Positions 24,573 to 33,640 of a stretch of DNA of 64,000 nt are shown piece after piece. The stretch is from the NCBI RefSeq assembly GCF_003086295.3, contig NC_092045.1, forward strand, positions 22,170,890-22,234,889. Direction: 5' to 3'. The DNA comes from Arachis hypogaea (taxonomy: Eukaryota > Streptophyta > Magnoliopsida > Fabales > Fabaceae). The notes under the pieces were generated by a model. That model had not been told where the DNA came from. It did not search any database and was given only the letters and a program-made list of their open reading frames with translations. How positions within the stretch are numbered: position 1 is the first letter of the stretch; each line of letters begins with the position of its first letter. Both the position numbers and the translations under genes were made by a program.

Positions 24573-26195
24573 GATGAAACTTTGAGATGCCGCTGTTGGG
24601 TTGTTTCAGTGAGAAAGGGAAAGACAGCAAAGGGCGGAACCTGAAGGGAAGAAAAGAAAGCACAGATATCAGAATCGAACCAGTAAGTGACCCGATCATA
24701 TGACCGGGTCACCGGTTCAACCAGTAAGTCATTGATTTACCTGGTTGATCCGGTCATAATTAAATAAAAGTGTAAAATTAAAAAAAAATAAAATCAAAAG
24801 TTAAAACTTAAAATGTATGTCTTTACAAACATATTAATAACAATCAGAGATAACTAATAATGCAAAAATAGATAATAAACTAGTCACTAGTACAAAATAA
24901 TTTTTCAATTTAAATAAACAAGAAAGAGCAAAAAATAACACAATCAGTAAATCAAATTCAAGGGGCGATCTCAAAGTCAGCATCTATATCTTCATAGGAT
25001 AAATTTGAAGCTTGACGAACATTTCCTTCATTTTGATTTGCATCTATATCTACATTTGTGTAACTTTCACATATCAATATCAAGAATAATTCATAATAGA
25101 ATCTGAGTTGTGACGAAGACATTTTTAAAATTCTAGCAAAAAAAAAAAAAAAAAAAAAACAAACAGCGAGCATGGGAACAACAATTTAACTAAACAATTT
25201 TATTCTGAGTTGCAGAGAGCATGAACCTCATTTTCAACAACAAATCCAACTATGATAAATTTTAGAAACAAAAGATTTAGCTCAAAAGATGATTTACAGA
25301 AACAAAAAATTTAGCTAAATGATTATAGCAATACAACATATTCAAGCTTCAGTGATGATAAACAATAACAAATTCAACTCATTGATGATTTTCAGCAACA
25401 AAATATAGTTCACTGATATTTCAGCTTTAGCTAGGTGATTTTTTCAACAAGACAGCAACATATTCAAGGTTCAGTGATGATAATCAGTAAACAATTCAAC
25501 TCAGTGATATTTTCAGCAACAAAATCAAGGTGCAAAGATGAATTACAACAACAAAATTGAGCAAGGAAGAACAGGGGAATTTATGGGAACTCACCAAATC
25601 GGGGACCAGCTGCTGATGGCGAGGAGGAAGCTGACGGCGAGGCTCCGGGACGTGCTGCTTCTGCCGCCGGAGACGACGAGCGCAGGGAAGGCGCGCGCCT
25701 GAGTGCGAGACTGTGACGAGACAAAGAGCGACGACGACGACCAGCCCCGGGACCTGCTGCTTCTGCCGCCGGCGACGACGAGGAGGGCAGGGAAGGCGAG
25801 CGTTGACTGCGAGACGGTGACGAGACAGAGAGCGACGACGAGCTTGAGGGTGAGACCGGAGGCAGTGAGAGAGAGCGGAGACGAGAGAGCTTGAGTGCGA
25901 GAGCGACACTGAGAGAGATGAGAGAGCTTGGCTTAGTGGGAGAGTGACAACTGACGAGACAGAGACACTGAGGGGTGGGTGGCCTGGTGGGTTTTTGCGG
26001 GTTTGATGTTTGGGGAACTAGAGTTTATTATTTTTTTGGACATGAGAGAACTATATTTTTTGGTAAAGTAAGGGGGCTTAACAGCCCCAAAAGAAAAAAA
26101 AAATTACACTTCATAGACAAAACGGGGTAGGATAGCCCTTGTGAAATCATCAGCCATAATTTTTTTTAAGTTCTATGGGTGGGTTGTCAATAAAA
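24573..26195. other. Upstream of PAI: 5' UTR/promoter plus repeat-like DNA
   Basis: The first ~100 bp above the PAI ATG would be 5' UTR. At 24687-24712 there is a near-perfect 26-bp palindrome (arms GTGACCCG / CGGGTCAC) followed by ACCGGTTCAACCAGT and GATCCGGTCAT. This is a motif cluster I associate with ends of plant DNA transposons. At 25647-25850 two ~102-bp GC-rich tandem units (each with GCTGCTTCTGCCGCCGG and GACGAGACA) give open frames on both strands that look like repeat shadows. Poly(A) tracts lie at 25137-25160 and 26090. A non-autonomous transposon spanning roughly 24680-25990 is possible, but the right end is not identified. Confidence 0.4.
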
Positions 26196-26345
26196 TGGTA
26201 TCGCAACTCCTTGTTAGTGCTCTTTTTTGCAAGGAGAATTTTAGTATACAGATCAAAGTTGGTATAGATTTAAAGATTTGTCTACACTATACTTTCTAAA
26301 GCCACACTTTAAACCATAACTCTTCACAAAGAAAAACGTCACCTA

Positions 26346-26765
26346 ATGGAAAAAAGTAAATTAGAAGATTTAAGAGAAGAAATAATCAAGTTATCAAAAT
26401 TAATAGACCAAAAATTAATGATTTTAACTAATGTTAACTGTAATGACACCGAATTCTTAAAATCAATACAAAATGATTTTTCTCAAAATCTTTATTTTAC
26501 TATAAGTTTTATTGAAGGACTTCAAAAACCTGAAAAAACTTATTTTTCACACGGAATTTCTAAGAAATGTTATCATGGAAATGATTCCCCACATCTTTAT
26601 CATACTTTTAACCCACAATTAAATTCTATAGTAGATATGCTTGAAGAAATATTAGTATCCATAAAATTTCAAAGAAATAAAGAAAAAGAGAATCCCAAAG
26701 AAGAAAAATTTCAAAATATAATCAACATAACAGATTTAAAAGTAAAACCACCACTAAAATTATGA
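26346..26765 (+). CDS. Viral ORF a, 139 aa, possible virion-associated protein
   Basis: This is the first ORF of the integrated viral genome, directly upstream of the coat-protein ORF. Its stop TGA overlaps the coat start in an ATGA arrangement, a coupling common in caulimovirids. It is uninterrupted. The N-terminal ~30 residues are helical and charged (leucine/lysine heptads). The C-terminus ends in a short basic, proline-containing segment (KVKPPLKL), reminiscent of the DNA-binding tail of caulimovirid ORF III products. Position and tail suggest a virion-associated protein, but primary similarity is not clear enough to be sure. It could instead correspond to ORF II. Confidence 0.6.
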   Translation: MEKSKLEDLREEIIKLSKLIDQKLMILTNVNCNDTEFLKSIQNDFSQNLYFTISFIEGLQKPEKTYFSHGISKKCYHGNDSPHLYHTFNPQLNSIVDMLEEILVSIKFQRNKEKENPKEEKFQNIINITDLKVKPPLKL

Positions 26766-28079
26766 ATATTGAAGAAAAGTTAGAAGAAGTTACAATGCTT
26801 TTTAAACAATTAAAAATGGCTCAAGAAAACAATATTATGGAACAAGGATTTCAAATAGAAGAAGAATTAGTAAATTCTGAAAATATAGAAAATGAAGAAC
26901 ACATCCTAGATTATTCAAGTGACGAAGAACCAGCAATTCCAATACAAGTAAAAAATGAAGCTGGAACATCTAAAGATAACCAATCTCAATATAAATGGGA
27001 AACATGTTTTGATAATTATGCTTTTAAAAAAAGGTTTATAAATAAAGATTCAAAATATACAAAAATACCATCAAAGTACGTTCCTAAAGTCCAAGAAATG
27101 GAAGGAGAAAGAATGCTTGATTTAGACTGTAAAAAGAATGAAAAAGAAATTTTCGAAAATTGGTTGAATTCCTTTTTATTAGAAGCTTTTACTAATCCAA
27201 AGCTTAGTGAATTGTCTGGAAGAGATATTTGGAATTACATAGGATTTCATATTAAAGGAACTATAAGAGATTATATGACATCAATAGAAAACCAAATAAT
27301 AGAAGATTTAGCAACAAAAATAACAGCTTATGATAAGATATTATATATAATGATGATTCTATATAAAGAATTTTTTGGAAAAAATATTATAGATCATAAA
27401 CAAGAAGTCTATAATAAAGAATATCAAGAAGCAAAAAACCATTTAGCTAATATCCAGATATATGATCTATGTAATGTAGAATCTTATATATGTGAATATA
27501 GAATACATTATTACAAATTAAAAGAAGAAGATAAAAATCATTATCTTAGTATGTATATAACAAAACTTCCATATCCTGCTAATGAATTTATAATGGGAAG
27601 ATTTATAAGAGAAATAAATAGAGGGACAATTGAAAATAATTTTGGTGGAGCAACCGCTGCAATAAGAGAGGAAATAAAAGAGCGTTGTATGCAAGAAGCA
27701 ACTCAAAAAAGATTTGCAAATATAATTAGAATCTGCTGTCAGGATAATGAAGAGATACCCCAAAAATATGGGCTTAATAAAAATTTTCAGAGAAAGAGAA
27801 AATATCAATTTAGAAAAAGAAAATACTATCCAAACTGGAGAAAAAAGAGGTATTTTAGAACAAGAAACAACAATAAAAACAAAAGGCAAAAAAGTGACTA
27901 TTGCCCAAATAAAAAAGAAAACTGTAAGTGCTGGTATTGCCAAGAAGAAGGACATTATGCAAATGAATGTCCAAAAAAGAAGGATAAAAAAAGATCTTAC
28001 TAAACAAATAGAAATTGCTAAGTCTTGTTTTATGGAACCTTTAGAGGAATCTGATGATAACCTAGACTATATTTTTTAA
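26762..28079 (+). pseudogene. Viral coat protein (gag-like), C-terminally frameshifted
   Basis: The open frame 26762-28003 codes for 413 aa. The N-terminal third is strongly acidic, as in caulimovirid capsid precursors. The middle carries the capsid region, then a lysine/arginine-rich stretch, and a CCHC zinc knuckle (CWYC...GHYANEC, Cys390 to Cys403) for nucleic-acid binding. The frame stops soon after the knuckle. A second frame remains open through the tail to 28079, with an acidic end just upstream of the polymerase ORF. This points to a one-base change in an A run near 27986-27992. The C-terminal acidic tail is therefore lost from the present frame. Start chosen at the ATGA overlap with ORF a. 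Confidence 0.88.
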
Positions 28080-28080
28080 T

Positions 28081-30068
28081 ATGTTTCAGAAACAGACTCA
28101 GAGACTGAGTAATAATACCACATTTATTACTATAAAAATAACAGAAAAATTTATAAATGCTTTTATAGATTCTGGAGCAACACAATGCTTTGCTAGTTCA
28201 AACATAAAACTTGATTGGAAAAAATTAAAGAAACCATTAAGAGTTAGAATAGCTGACAAATCAATACATAAAATTGACCAAAAAACAGAGATGACTGAAA
28301 TTTTTATTCAAAATTATAGGTTCATTATTCCATCTATATATATGTTAGATTCTGGAATGGATTTTATCATAGGAAATAACTTTTTAAAACTATATCTTCC
28401 ATTCATTCAAGAATTAACATATATAGTTTTAAAAGCTCCACATGATTCTTTAATAAATCAAAAATCAAAACGTATAAAAATACCAACTACTACTATAAAT
28501 AAGATCTTAAAATTTAAAATATTTTCTATATTAGAAACATGTTATTTAAATTTATACTTTCAGATAAACATTCCAAAAAATAATCTTGAAATAAAGATAG
28601 AGGAACTTTTGGATGAAATTTGTGCTGAAAATCCGTTAGATATTAAAAATACAAATAACGAATTAGTAAGCATTAAATTAAAAGATCCTATAAAAGAGAT
28701 AAATATTCCAAATAAAATTCCTTATTCTGCAAGAGATAGAGAAGAGTTCTCTTTAGAATGTAGAGATCTTTTGGAAAAAGGAATTATAAGATTAAGTAAA
28801 AGTCCTCATGCAGCTCCAGCCTTTTATGTCGAAAACAATAATGAAATTAAAAGGGGAAAACGAAGAATGGTTATTAACTATAAGAAGATGAATGAAGCAA
28901 CTATTGGTGATGCTCATAAACTTCCAAGAAAAGATTCTATTTTAGAAAAAATAAAAGGAGCGACTTGGTTTTCATCTCTTGATGCAAAATCAGGATATTG
29001 GCAACTTCGTTTAGACGAAGAAACAAAGAAATTAACTGCTTTTACTTGCCCAACAAAAGAATCAACAAGTGTGTTACTCTACGAATGGAATGTATTACCA
29101 TTCGGATTAAAACAAGCTCCAGGTATTTATCAAAGATTTATGGAAGAAAATCTAAAAGAGTTAAATGAATTTGTTTTAGTGTACATTGATGATATACTAA
29201 TTTTTACAAAACAGGATAAAGAAGATCATCTTCAAAAATTATTAATAGTTTTAGAAAGATGCAAGGAGAAAGGACTAGTTCTTAGCAAAAAGAAAGCAAG
29301 AATAGCAAAACAAGAAATAGAGTTTCTTGGATTAATTCTATCCACTCAAGGAAAGCTAAAACTTCAGCCAAATGTCCTAGAAAAGGTAAATTTATTCCCT
29401 AATAAAATAGAAGATAAAAAATAATTACAAAGATTTTTAGGATGTATAAATTATATTTCTGATCAAGGATTTTTAAAGAATATAATAGAATACACTAAAA
29501 GCTTATTTCCAAAAATAAGTACTAAAAAAGAATGGAAATGGGATGAAAAAGACAGCAAATTCAAAGGATTAAACAATTATGTGAAAAACTTCCAGAACTT
29601 TATATTCCAGAAGAAAATGACTACTTAATAGTAGAAACAGATGCTTCAGACATAACCTGGTCAGGATGTCTAAAAGCTAAGAAAGCTATAAAAAGTTTGG
29701 AACAAGAAAAAGAATTACTAGATTCTAAACATTCCCCAAAGGAATTACTTTGCAGGTATATTTCAGGGACTTTTACTCCAACAGAATGGAGATATACCAC
29801 TCATGAAAAGGAAACTCTAGCAGCGATTAAATCTCTTAAGAAATGAAAAATTGATTTACTACCCAGAGAATTTACATTAAGGACAGATTCAAGTTATCTA
29901 ACAGGTTTCATACGATATAATTTAAAAGTTGATTATAATCATGGACGATTGGTAAGATGGCAATTATTTTTGTTACAATATCCAATAAAAATTGAATATA
30001 TTAAAGGTGACAAAAATGTTATTGCAGATACATTAACAAGAGAATGGAGTTCGTCTACAACGCATTAG
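28081..30068 (+). pseudogene. Viral protease-reverse transcriptase-RNase H polyprotein, broken
   Basis: The first frame (28081-29424, 447 aa) has the retropepsin active site DSG at residues 30-32, then the RT palm: RMVINYKKMN, SLDAKSGYWQ, LPFGLKQAP and YIDD at 368-371. A TAA at 29422-29424 ends it where the thumb/connection begins. Downstream frames carry on through the connection. A frame change near 29555-29565 leads to RNase H (ETDASD, THEKETLA, TDSSYL, ADTLTREW). A TGA at 29844-29846 lies where Trp is usual. The reading ends near 30068, overlapping the transactivator start at 30044. It would copy the pregenomic RNA in the virus. As it stands it cannot make a complete polymerase. Confidence 0.93.
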
Positions 30069-31180
30069 ATCAAGAAATTCAGAAATACGAAGAAGAACTT
30101 GAAAAATGCAAGCATTGTCAGCAAATAAGGATACAGATCCAATCCCTCAAAAAGGCCATCGAAGCAATGAAATCAACACAACAACCAAAACCATTAGAGT
30201 TCAGCCAGCTAAGCGTGGTGGACAAATCAGGTGAAGAAAAAATTCCAGAAAATAAAACAATTGCTGAAATTATCAAAAAATCCACCCAAGATAAAAAATA
30301 TTATGTAATTTATAATGGCCCCATGAAAGGAGTATATGATGCCTGGGAAAAAGCAGCACCATTTACACATCAATCAAGGATAATTCATAAAGGAGGGTTT
30401 TTAACAATGGAAGAAGCAAAGGAATCTTTCAGGGAATATGAAGCTCTTCATCCAGAGCAAACCCTAAAAAGAGTAGATAAAGGTCCAATTCAAACCCAGA
30501 GAACAGGAATAATAAGAAACATTCCTACAAGGGCCGAAATCAAGGAAAAGAAAAGGGTCTGTAGATCAAATCTCACAGAAACCCTTAACATAGTCCTAAA
30601 TTGGACTGAAGAAAAAAGGGCAATCTTGGGATATTATCCTATTGCCAAAGAACAGCTAACAAAGCTGGTTATATTTCCAGAGGCTTCCCTATCTGACACC
30701 TATCAGTTTTTCCAGTATGGATTAATTGATACAATTTTAATTTTTAATGATTTGAAAATTATTAGTGAGTTTCCTGCAGGATTTATTGATGCAATAAAGA
30801 GATTTAAAAATATGATTGACAACGTAAATCCAAGGGATATATCCCTAAAATTTACGAATAGTCAACCTATTTTTAATGAAGAAGAAGAATGCTTGGTTCC
30901 AGCACATCAAGTAATCTTCATGTCCGTCTTCCCAGGAAATTTTCAACCAATTGATCAAGTTCAAGATTTAACAATCTACAGTCATGAAGGAAGACTAGCC
31001 AGTACACTAGCAAGGGTCTTCGAAAGAACTCAAAAGATAACAAGGGAATCTCACACAAGAATCAACTATAAAAGCAGAAATACTTTGCTTGTGTCCAGTA
31101 AAAGGAATGAAATTGAAGAAAGAGAGATGAGACTCTTAGTGGAATTTGAATCAGCATTCTACAACTTACTGGACTCTTAG
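30044..31180 (+). CDS. Viral transactivator / inclusion-body protein (ORF VI type), 378 aa
   Basis: An open, uninterrupted frame overlaps the end of the polymerase. The N-terminus has a coiled coil with a CxHC-like pair (KCKHCQQ). At about residues 84-135 it carries the caulimovirid ORF VI core (YYVIYNGPMKGVYDAW ... HKGGFLTMEEAKESF), a fold related to the RNase H1 N-terminal RNA-hybrid-binding domain. Such proteins allow translation reinitiation on polycistronic viral RNA and form the cytoplasmic inclusion matrix. The many closely packed ORFs in this genome fit that need. Length is somewhat below that of the classic ORF VI protein. It is the longest viral ORF here without a visible lesion. 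Confidence 0.85.
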   Translation: MEFVYNALDQEIQKYEEELEKCKHCQQIRIQIQSLKKAIEAMKSTQQPKPLEFSQLSVVDKSGEEKIPENKTIAEIIKKSTQDKKYYVIYNGPMKGVYDAWEKAAPFTHQSRIIHKGGFLTMEEAKESFREYEALHPEQTLKRVDKGPIQTQRTGIIRNIPTRAEIKEKKRVCRSNLTETLNIVLNWTEEKRAILGYYPIAKEQLTKLVIFPEASLSDTYQFFQYGLIDTILIFNDLKIISEFPAGFIDAIKRFKNMIDNVNPRDISLKFTNSQPIFNEEEECLVPAHQVIFMSVFPGNFQPIDQVQDLTIYSHEGRLASTLARVFERTQKITRESHTRINYKSRNTLLVSSKRNEIEEREMRLLVEFESAFYNLLDS

Positions 31181-31788
31181 AAAAGCTCCCCGAAGGGATA
31201 AAGAGGAGTCTCTGCTATTTGATAAAAGACAGAGAAGACCACAAGTGCCAGCTATGTGTCTCAGAGTTATCTGAAGAAAGTAATAATAAAACGGAATCAA
31301 CCCACATGATAAAGGAAGAAGACAACGCATCTGAAGGTCACATGATGAAAGAGGAGGACAGCACATCTGAAGCATCTCTCAACATTATTGCATAGTGACG
31401 TAATCGCTTAGGTCATAGAGCACCAACAATGTAGCTGGTGCAAGATCATAGACAATGACGTAAGTAATGACGTCATAAGAAGGGTAAGGATGGGAATTGT
31501 CCATCAGACCCAACCATTATAAATAGGTTGCTTAGGCAATTGTAGAAGCATCAAACCATAGAAAGCAGGAGGCTAAGAGTACTCATATGCTAGGAGAGCA
31601 AAGAGGAAGCTGCCGAGGCGATTCTATAGTTTGAAGAAGAATTCCCTTAGGAAAAACCAATTCTAAACTCCCCTCTGGAGTTAGTATCTATAATCTCCCC
31701 TCTGGAGATAAAAACATCTTATGTAAAATATTCTAAATAAAGGAAGTTTTTCTCCAGAAAGGTACGCCTTTATCCTAATCTCTTAGTT
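31181..31788 (+). promoter_or_regulatory. Viral intergenic region: promoter, leader, poly(A) signal
   Basis: TGACG motifs lie at 31396, 31456 and 31468. The last two form TGACGTAAGTAATGACGTCA, closely resembling the as-1 element of the 35S promoter. A TATA box TATAAATAG sits at 31518-31526, about 45 bp on. AATAAA at 31736-31741 would end a terminally redundant pregenomic RNA of about 200 nt overlap if transcription starts near 31550. Upstream is a ~36-bp tandem duplication (CACATGAT..A.GA.GA.GACA.C pattern, 31303-31375). CTCCCCTCTGGAG occurs twice in the leader (about 31668 and 31695). All signals look intact. Confidence 0.8.
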
Positions 31789-32706
31789 ATGAATTATTTA
31801 GAAAGTTTAGAATTAACAGAAGAATCTGATTATTATAGATTAACTGCTTTATTAGATAATGAAAAACAGGCTGTTCTAAAAATAGAATTAAATCTCAAAT
31901 CAAATGAAAATTTTAATAAACAAAATCTTTTAAAAGAAGGTTTTAATAGAAAAAATATAATATACTATGGAAAAATTCAACTTGAAGCCCCTATAAAGAT
32001 AAAATCCGCTAATGGAGAACTTGAAATAGCTTTGATGAATGATGAAGAATTGAGTAAACAGATTGAGAAAATTAAGGATCAACAAAAAAGATCTAAAATT
32101 GGATGGATTCATATTAGTACTATACAAGTCTTAATCAAATCTACATATATGAAAGGAATTAATTCACCAATAAGCTTAGCAATCTGTGACAAAAGAATTA
32201 CTGATGACCCAATAGACCAAATAATTGGAATTGTTCATGAAAACTTGGCAAATGTAAATGTTAAATTCAATGCCCATCTTGGATATGCTATACCTTTATC
32301 AACTGAAAACCTTGGAAGATCTATAAGTTTGGCTTATAAATTTCATAGAAAGAATCTAATGGAACAAGACGATGAACCTTTTTCAATTACATATGCAATA
32401 AATTATGCTTTAACAAACAGCCATCATAGTATAATATTTAAAAACAAAGAAAGAATTTATGTTGATGAATTATTTCAGAAAATTGTAAAAACAGAAATAC
32501 CAAAATATAAAGCTATTGAAAACCCAGTTCTATTATTAAAAGAACCATAAGAAAAATTAGTTTCATCGAATTTTCTAATAAGAGAATCTAAAATTAATAG
32601 CCCTTTAAGTTTATCCAAGTTAAAGATTAAAGAAGAAAATTCTGAAATAAAAGAATTAACAAAAAAGGTCGAAAAATTAAATGAAACCCTAAATATTAAA
32701 TTATGA
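31789..32706 (+). pseudogene. Viral movement protein, one internal stop
   Basis: The frame 31789-32550 (253 aa) contains the 30K-superfamily movement-protein core, including GWIHISTIQVLIKSTYMKG around residues 104-125 and the downstream LGYAIPLSTENLGRS block. Such proteins form tubules through plasmodesmata for cell-to-cell spread. A TAA at 32548-32550 interrupts it. The same frame is then open to TGA at 32704-32706, which overlaps the next ORF in an ATGA junction. This shows that the gene once ran on for about 51 more codons with a helical, charged tail. It is the first ORF after the leader. Confidence 0.85.
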
Positions 32707-32939
32707 CAATAAATAAAGAAAAAATATATGTAACTTATCAAGACAAGAAACAAGAGCTCTTTGAAAGAGAAAATCGGTTGAATTATTTACAGTTTTCTGA
32801 AATAAATCAAAGAGCATTTGAAGCTCTAAAAATAATTTATGACAAGTTAGAAAGAGAAGTTGAAGAGCTAGAAAAATTAATAGAATCTCTAGAAAATAGT
32901 GATGAATCGATGATAGAATTTGCAGAAATTCTAAGATAA
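32703..32939 (+). CDS. Viral small ORF f, 78 aa, coiled coil
   Basis: Starts at an ATGA overlap with the ancestral end of the movement-protein frame. The product is highly charged, with heptad-like Leu spacing over residues 20-70 (LERENRLNYLQF, KLEREVEELEKL). No known domain is recognised. Position between movement protein and primer site matches poorly conserved small ORFs of soymovirus-like genomes. Intact. Confidence 0.6.
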   Translation: MTINKEKIYVTYQDKKQELFERENRLNYLQFSEINQRAFEALKIIYDKLEREVEELEKLIESLENSDESMIEFAEILR

Positions 32940-32942
32940 ATA

Positions 32943-33134
32943 ATGAAGCATACAAAGATTGAAAGACCAGAAAACAAAATAAAAAGAAAAAGGGCGAAAA
33001 AATTAAAAAGTAAAATAAAGGAATATAAAAGGGAATTAAATAATTTTCAGTTCGAAATTAATGACCTTATAATAAAAAGGATAGAAATAAGAACAAATAT
33101 AAACAAGTTGGAGCTAAACTTAAAAAATTTATAA
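32943..33134 (+). CDS. Viral small ORF g, 63 aa, basic coiled coil
   Basis: It starts 3 nt after the stop of ORF f. Very lysine/arginine-rich N-terminal half (KIERPENKIKRKRAKKLKSK), then a predicted helix. No recognised family. It might bind nucleic acid by charge, but that is only inference. Intact; it ends immediately before the ATG of ORF h. Confidence 0.5.
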   Translation: MKHTKIERPENKIKRKRAKKLKSKIKEYKRELNNFQFEINDLIIKRIEIRTNINKLELNLKNL

Positions 33135-33524
33135 ATGCTTGGAAAACCATACTATGACTTAAAAGAATTAAAGCTGCTGAAAGAAAAAATGGAGAATGAA
33201 GTTGAAAAATTAAAAAGATATTTAGAAACAACAGAAAGTGTAGAAATAAAAGAAGTTTTTGAGGATTTGAAAAATTATATTAAAGAAAAAGACAAACAGA
33301 TAAAAGATTTTATATACAATAATCCATGCAAAAAAAGAATATTATAAAACAAGATTAAATCAGAATTAGTAATAGAAATGGTCAATACTTTCGATTATGA
33401 AATTGCAAATTATAAGGCACCACCAACCGAATCTATACAAACTACAAACTTATTCGAAGCAAAATACGAAGAGTTAATAGAAATTTCGAAAAAGAAATTA
33501 CAGGAAAAATCGATCGACTTTTAA
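33135..33524 (+). pseudogene. Viral small ORF h, coiled coil, probably truncated by a stop
   Basis: Its ATG follows the stop of ORF g with no gap. The open frame gives 70 aa to a TAA at 33345-33347. The same frame then stays open for 58 codons to TAA 33522-33524, only 4 nt before the primer-binding site. An ancestral product of ~129 aa is therefore likely. Leu/Lys/Glu-rich helix; aphid-transmission-factor-like or virion-associated roles are conceivable but unsupported. Confidence 0.5.
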
Positions 33525-33528
33525 AAAT

Positions 33529-33541
33529 TGGTATCAGAGCC
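33529..33541 (+). promoter_or_regulatory. tRNA-Met(initiator) primer-binding site of the pararetrovirus
   Basis: TGGTATCAGAGCC is the exact complement of the 3' end of plant initiator tRNA-Met and the hallmark minus-strand primer site of caulimovirids. It sits 4 nt after the last small ORF and marks the right edge of recognisable viral sequence. Confidence 0.9.
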
Positions 33542-33640
33542 AAAGTTAACGATTAAGAGTAACACTTTTTCTTTAAACAACACTTTTAATGACACGCTTT
33601 TTCAGCCACAAAAAGACAAAAATCTGTACATATCCATCTT
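33542..33640. other. Junction between pararetrovirus and LINE 3' end
   Basis: The stretch cannot be assigned with confidence. It may be residual viral sequence beyond the primer site or the 3' UTR of the minus-strand LINE. Part of it (AACACTTTTTCTTTAAAC) loosely resembles the start of the viral insertion near 26287-26315. Confidence 0.3.

Larger units (their letters stand above)
26196..33541 (+). mobile_element. Endogenous pararetrovirus (Caulimoviridae), near-full-length genome
   Basis: All caulimovirid functions are present on one strand: small ORF a, coat protein with zinc knuckle, protease-RT-RNase H, transactivator, a promoter-bearing intergenic region, movement protein, three short ORFs and a tRNA-Met primer site at the right end. 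The length is about 7.35 kb, near a whole genome. The circular map is opened next to the primer site. As I recall soymoviruses, the primer site lies downstream of the movement-protein gene there too, so a soymovirus-like lineage is inferred, not proved. The sense strand is strikingly A-rich, unlike its neighbours. Disruptions are few: frameshifts near 27990 and 29560, and stops at 29422, 29844, 32548 and perhaps 33345. No integrase is expected or seen, so integration was presumably by host repair. Confidence 0.92.

Noticed and set aside
25496..25909. 137-aa open frame on minus, Arg/Pro-rich, as a gene
   Set aside because: It lies on two ~102-bp GC-rich tandem units that are open on both strands. 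The peptide simply repeats itself and matches no family known to me.
27518..27955. 145-aa minus-strand frame opposite the coat protein
   Set aside because: Hydrophobic mirror of the lysine-rich sense coding region.
26196..33541. A replication-competent virus
   Set aside because: The polymerase has two stops and a frameshift, and the movement protein and coat frames are also interrupted.
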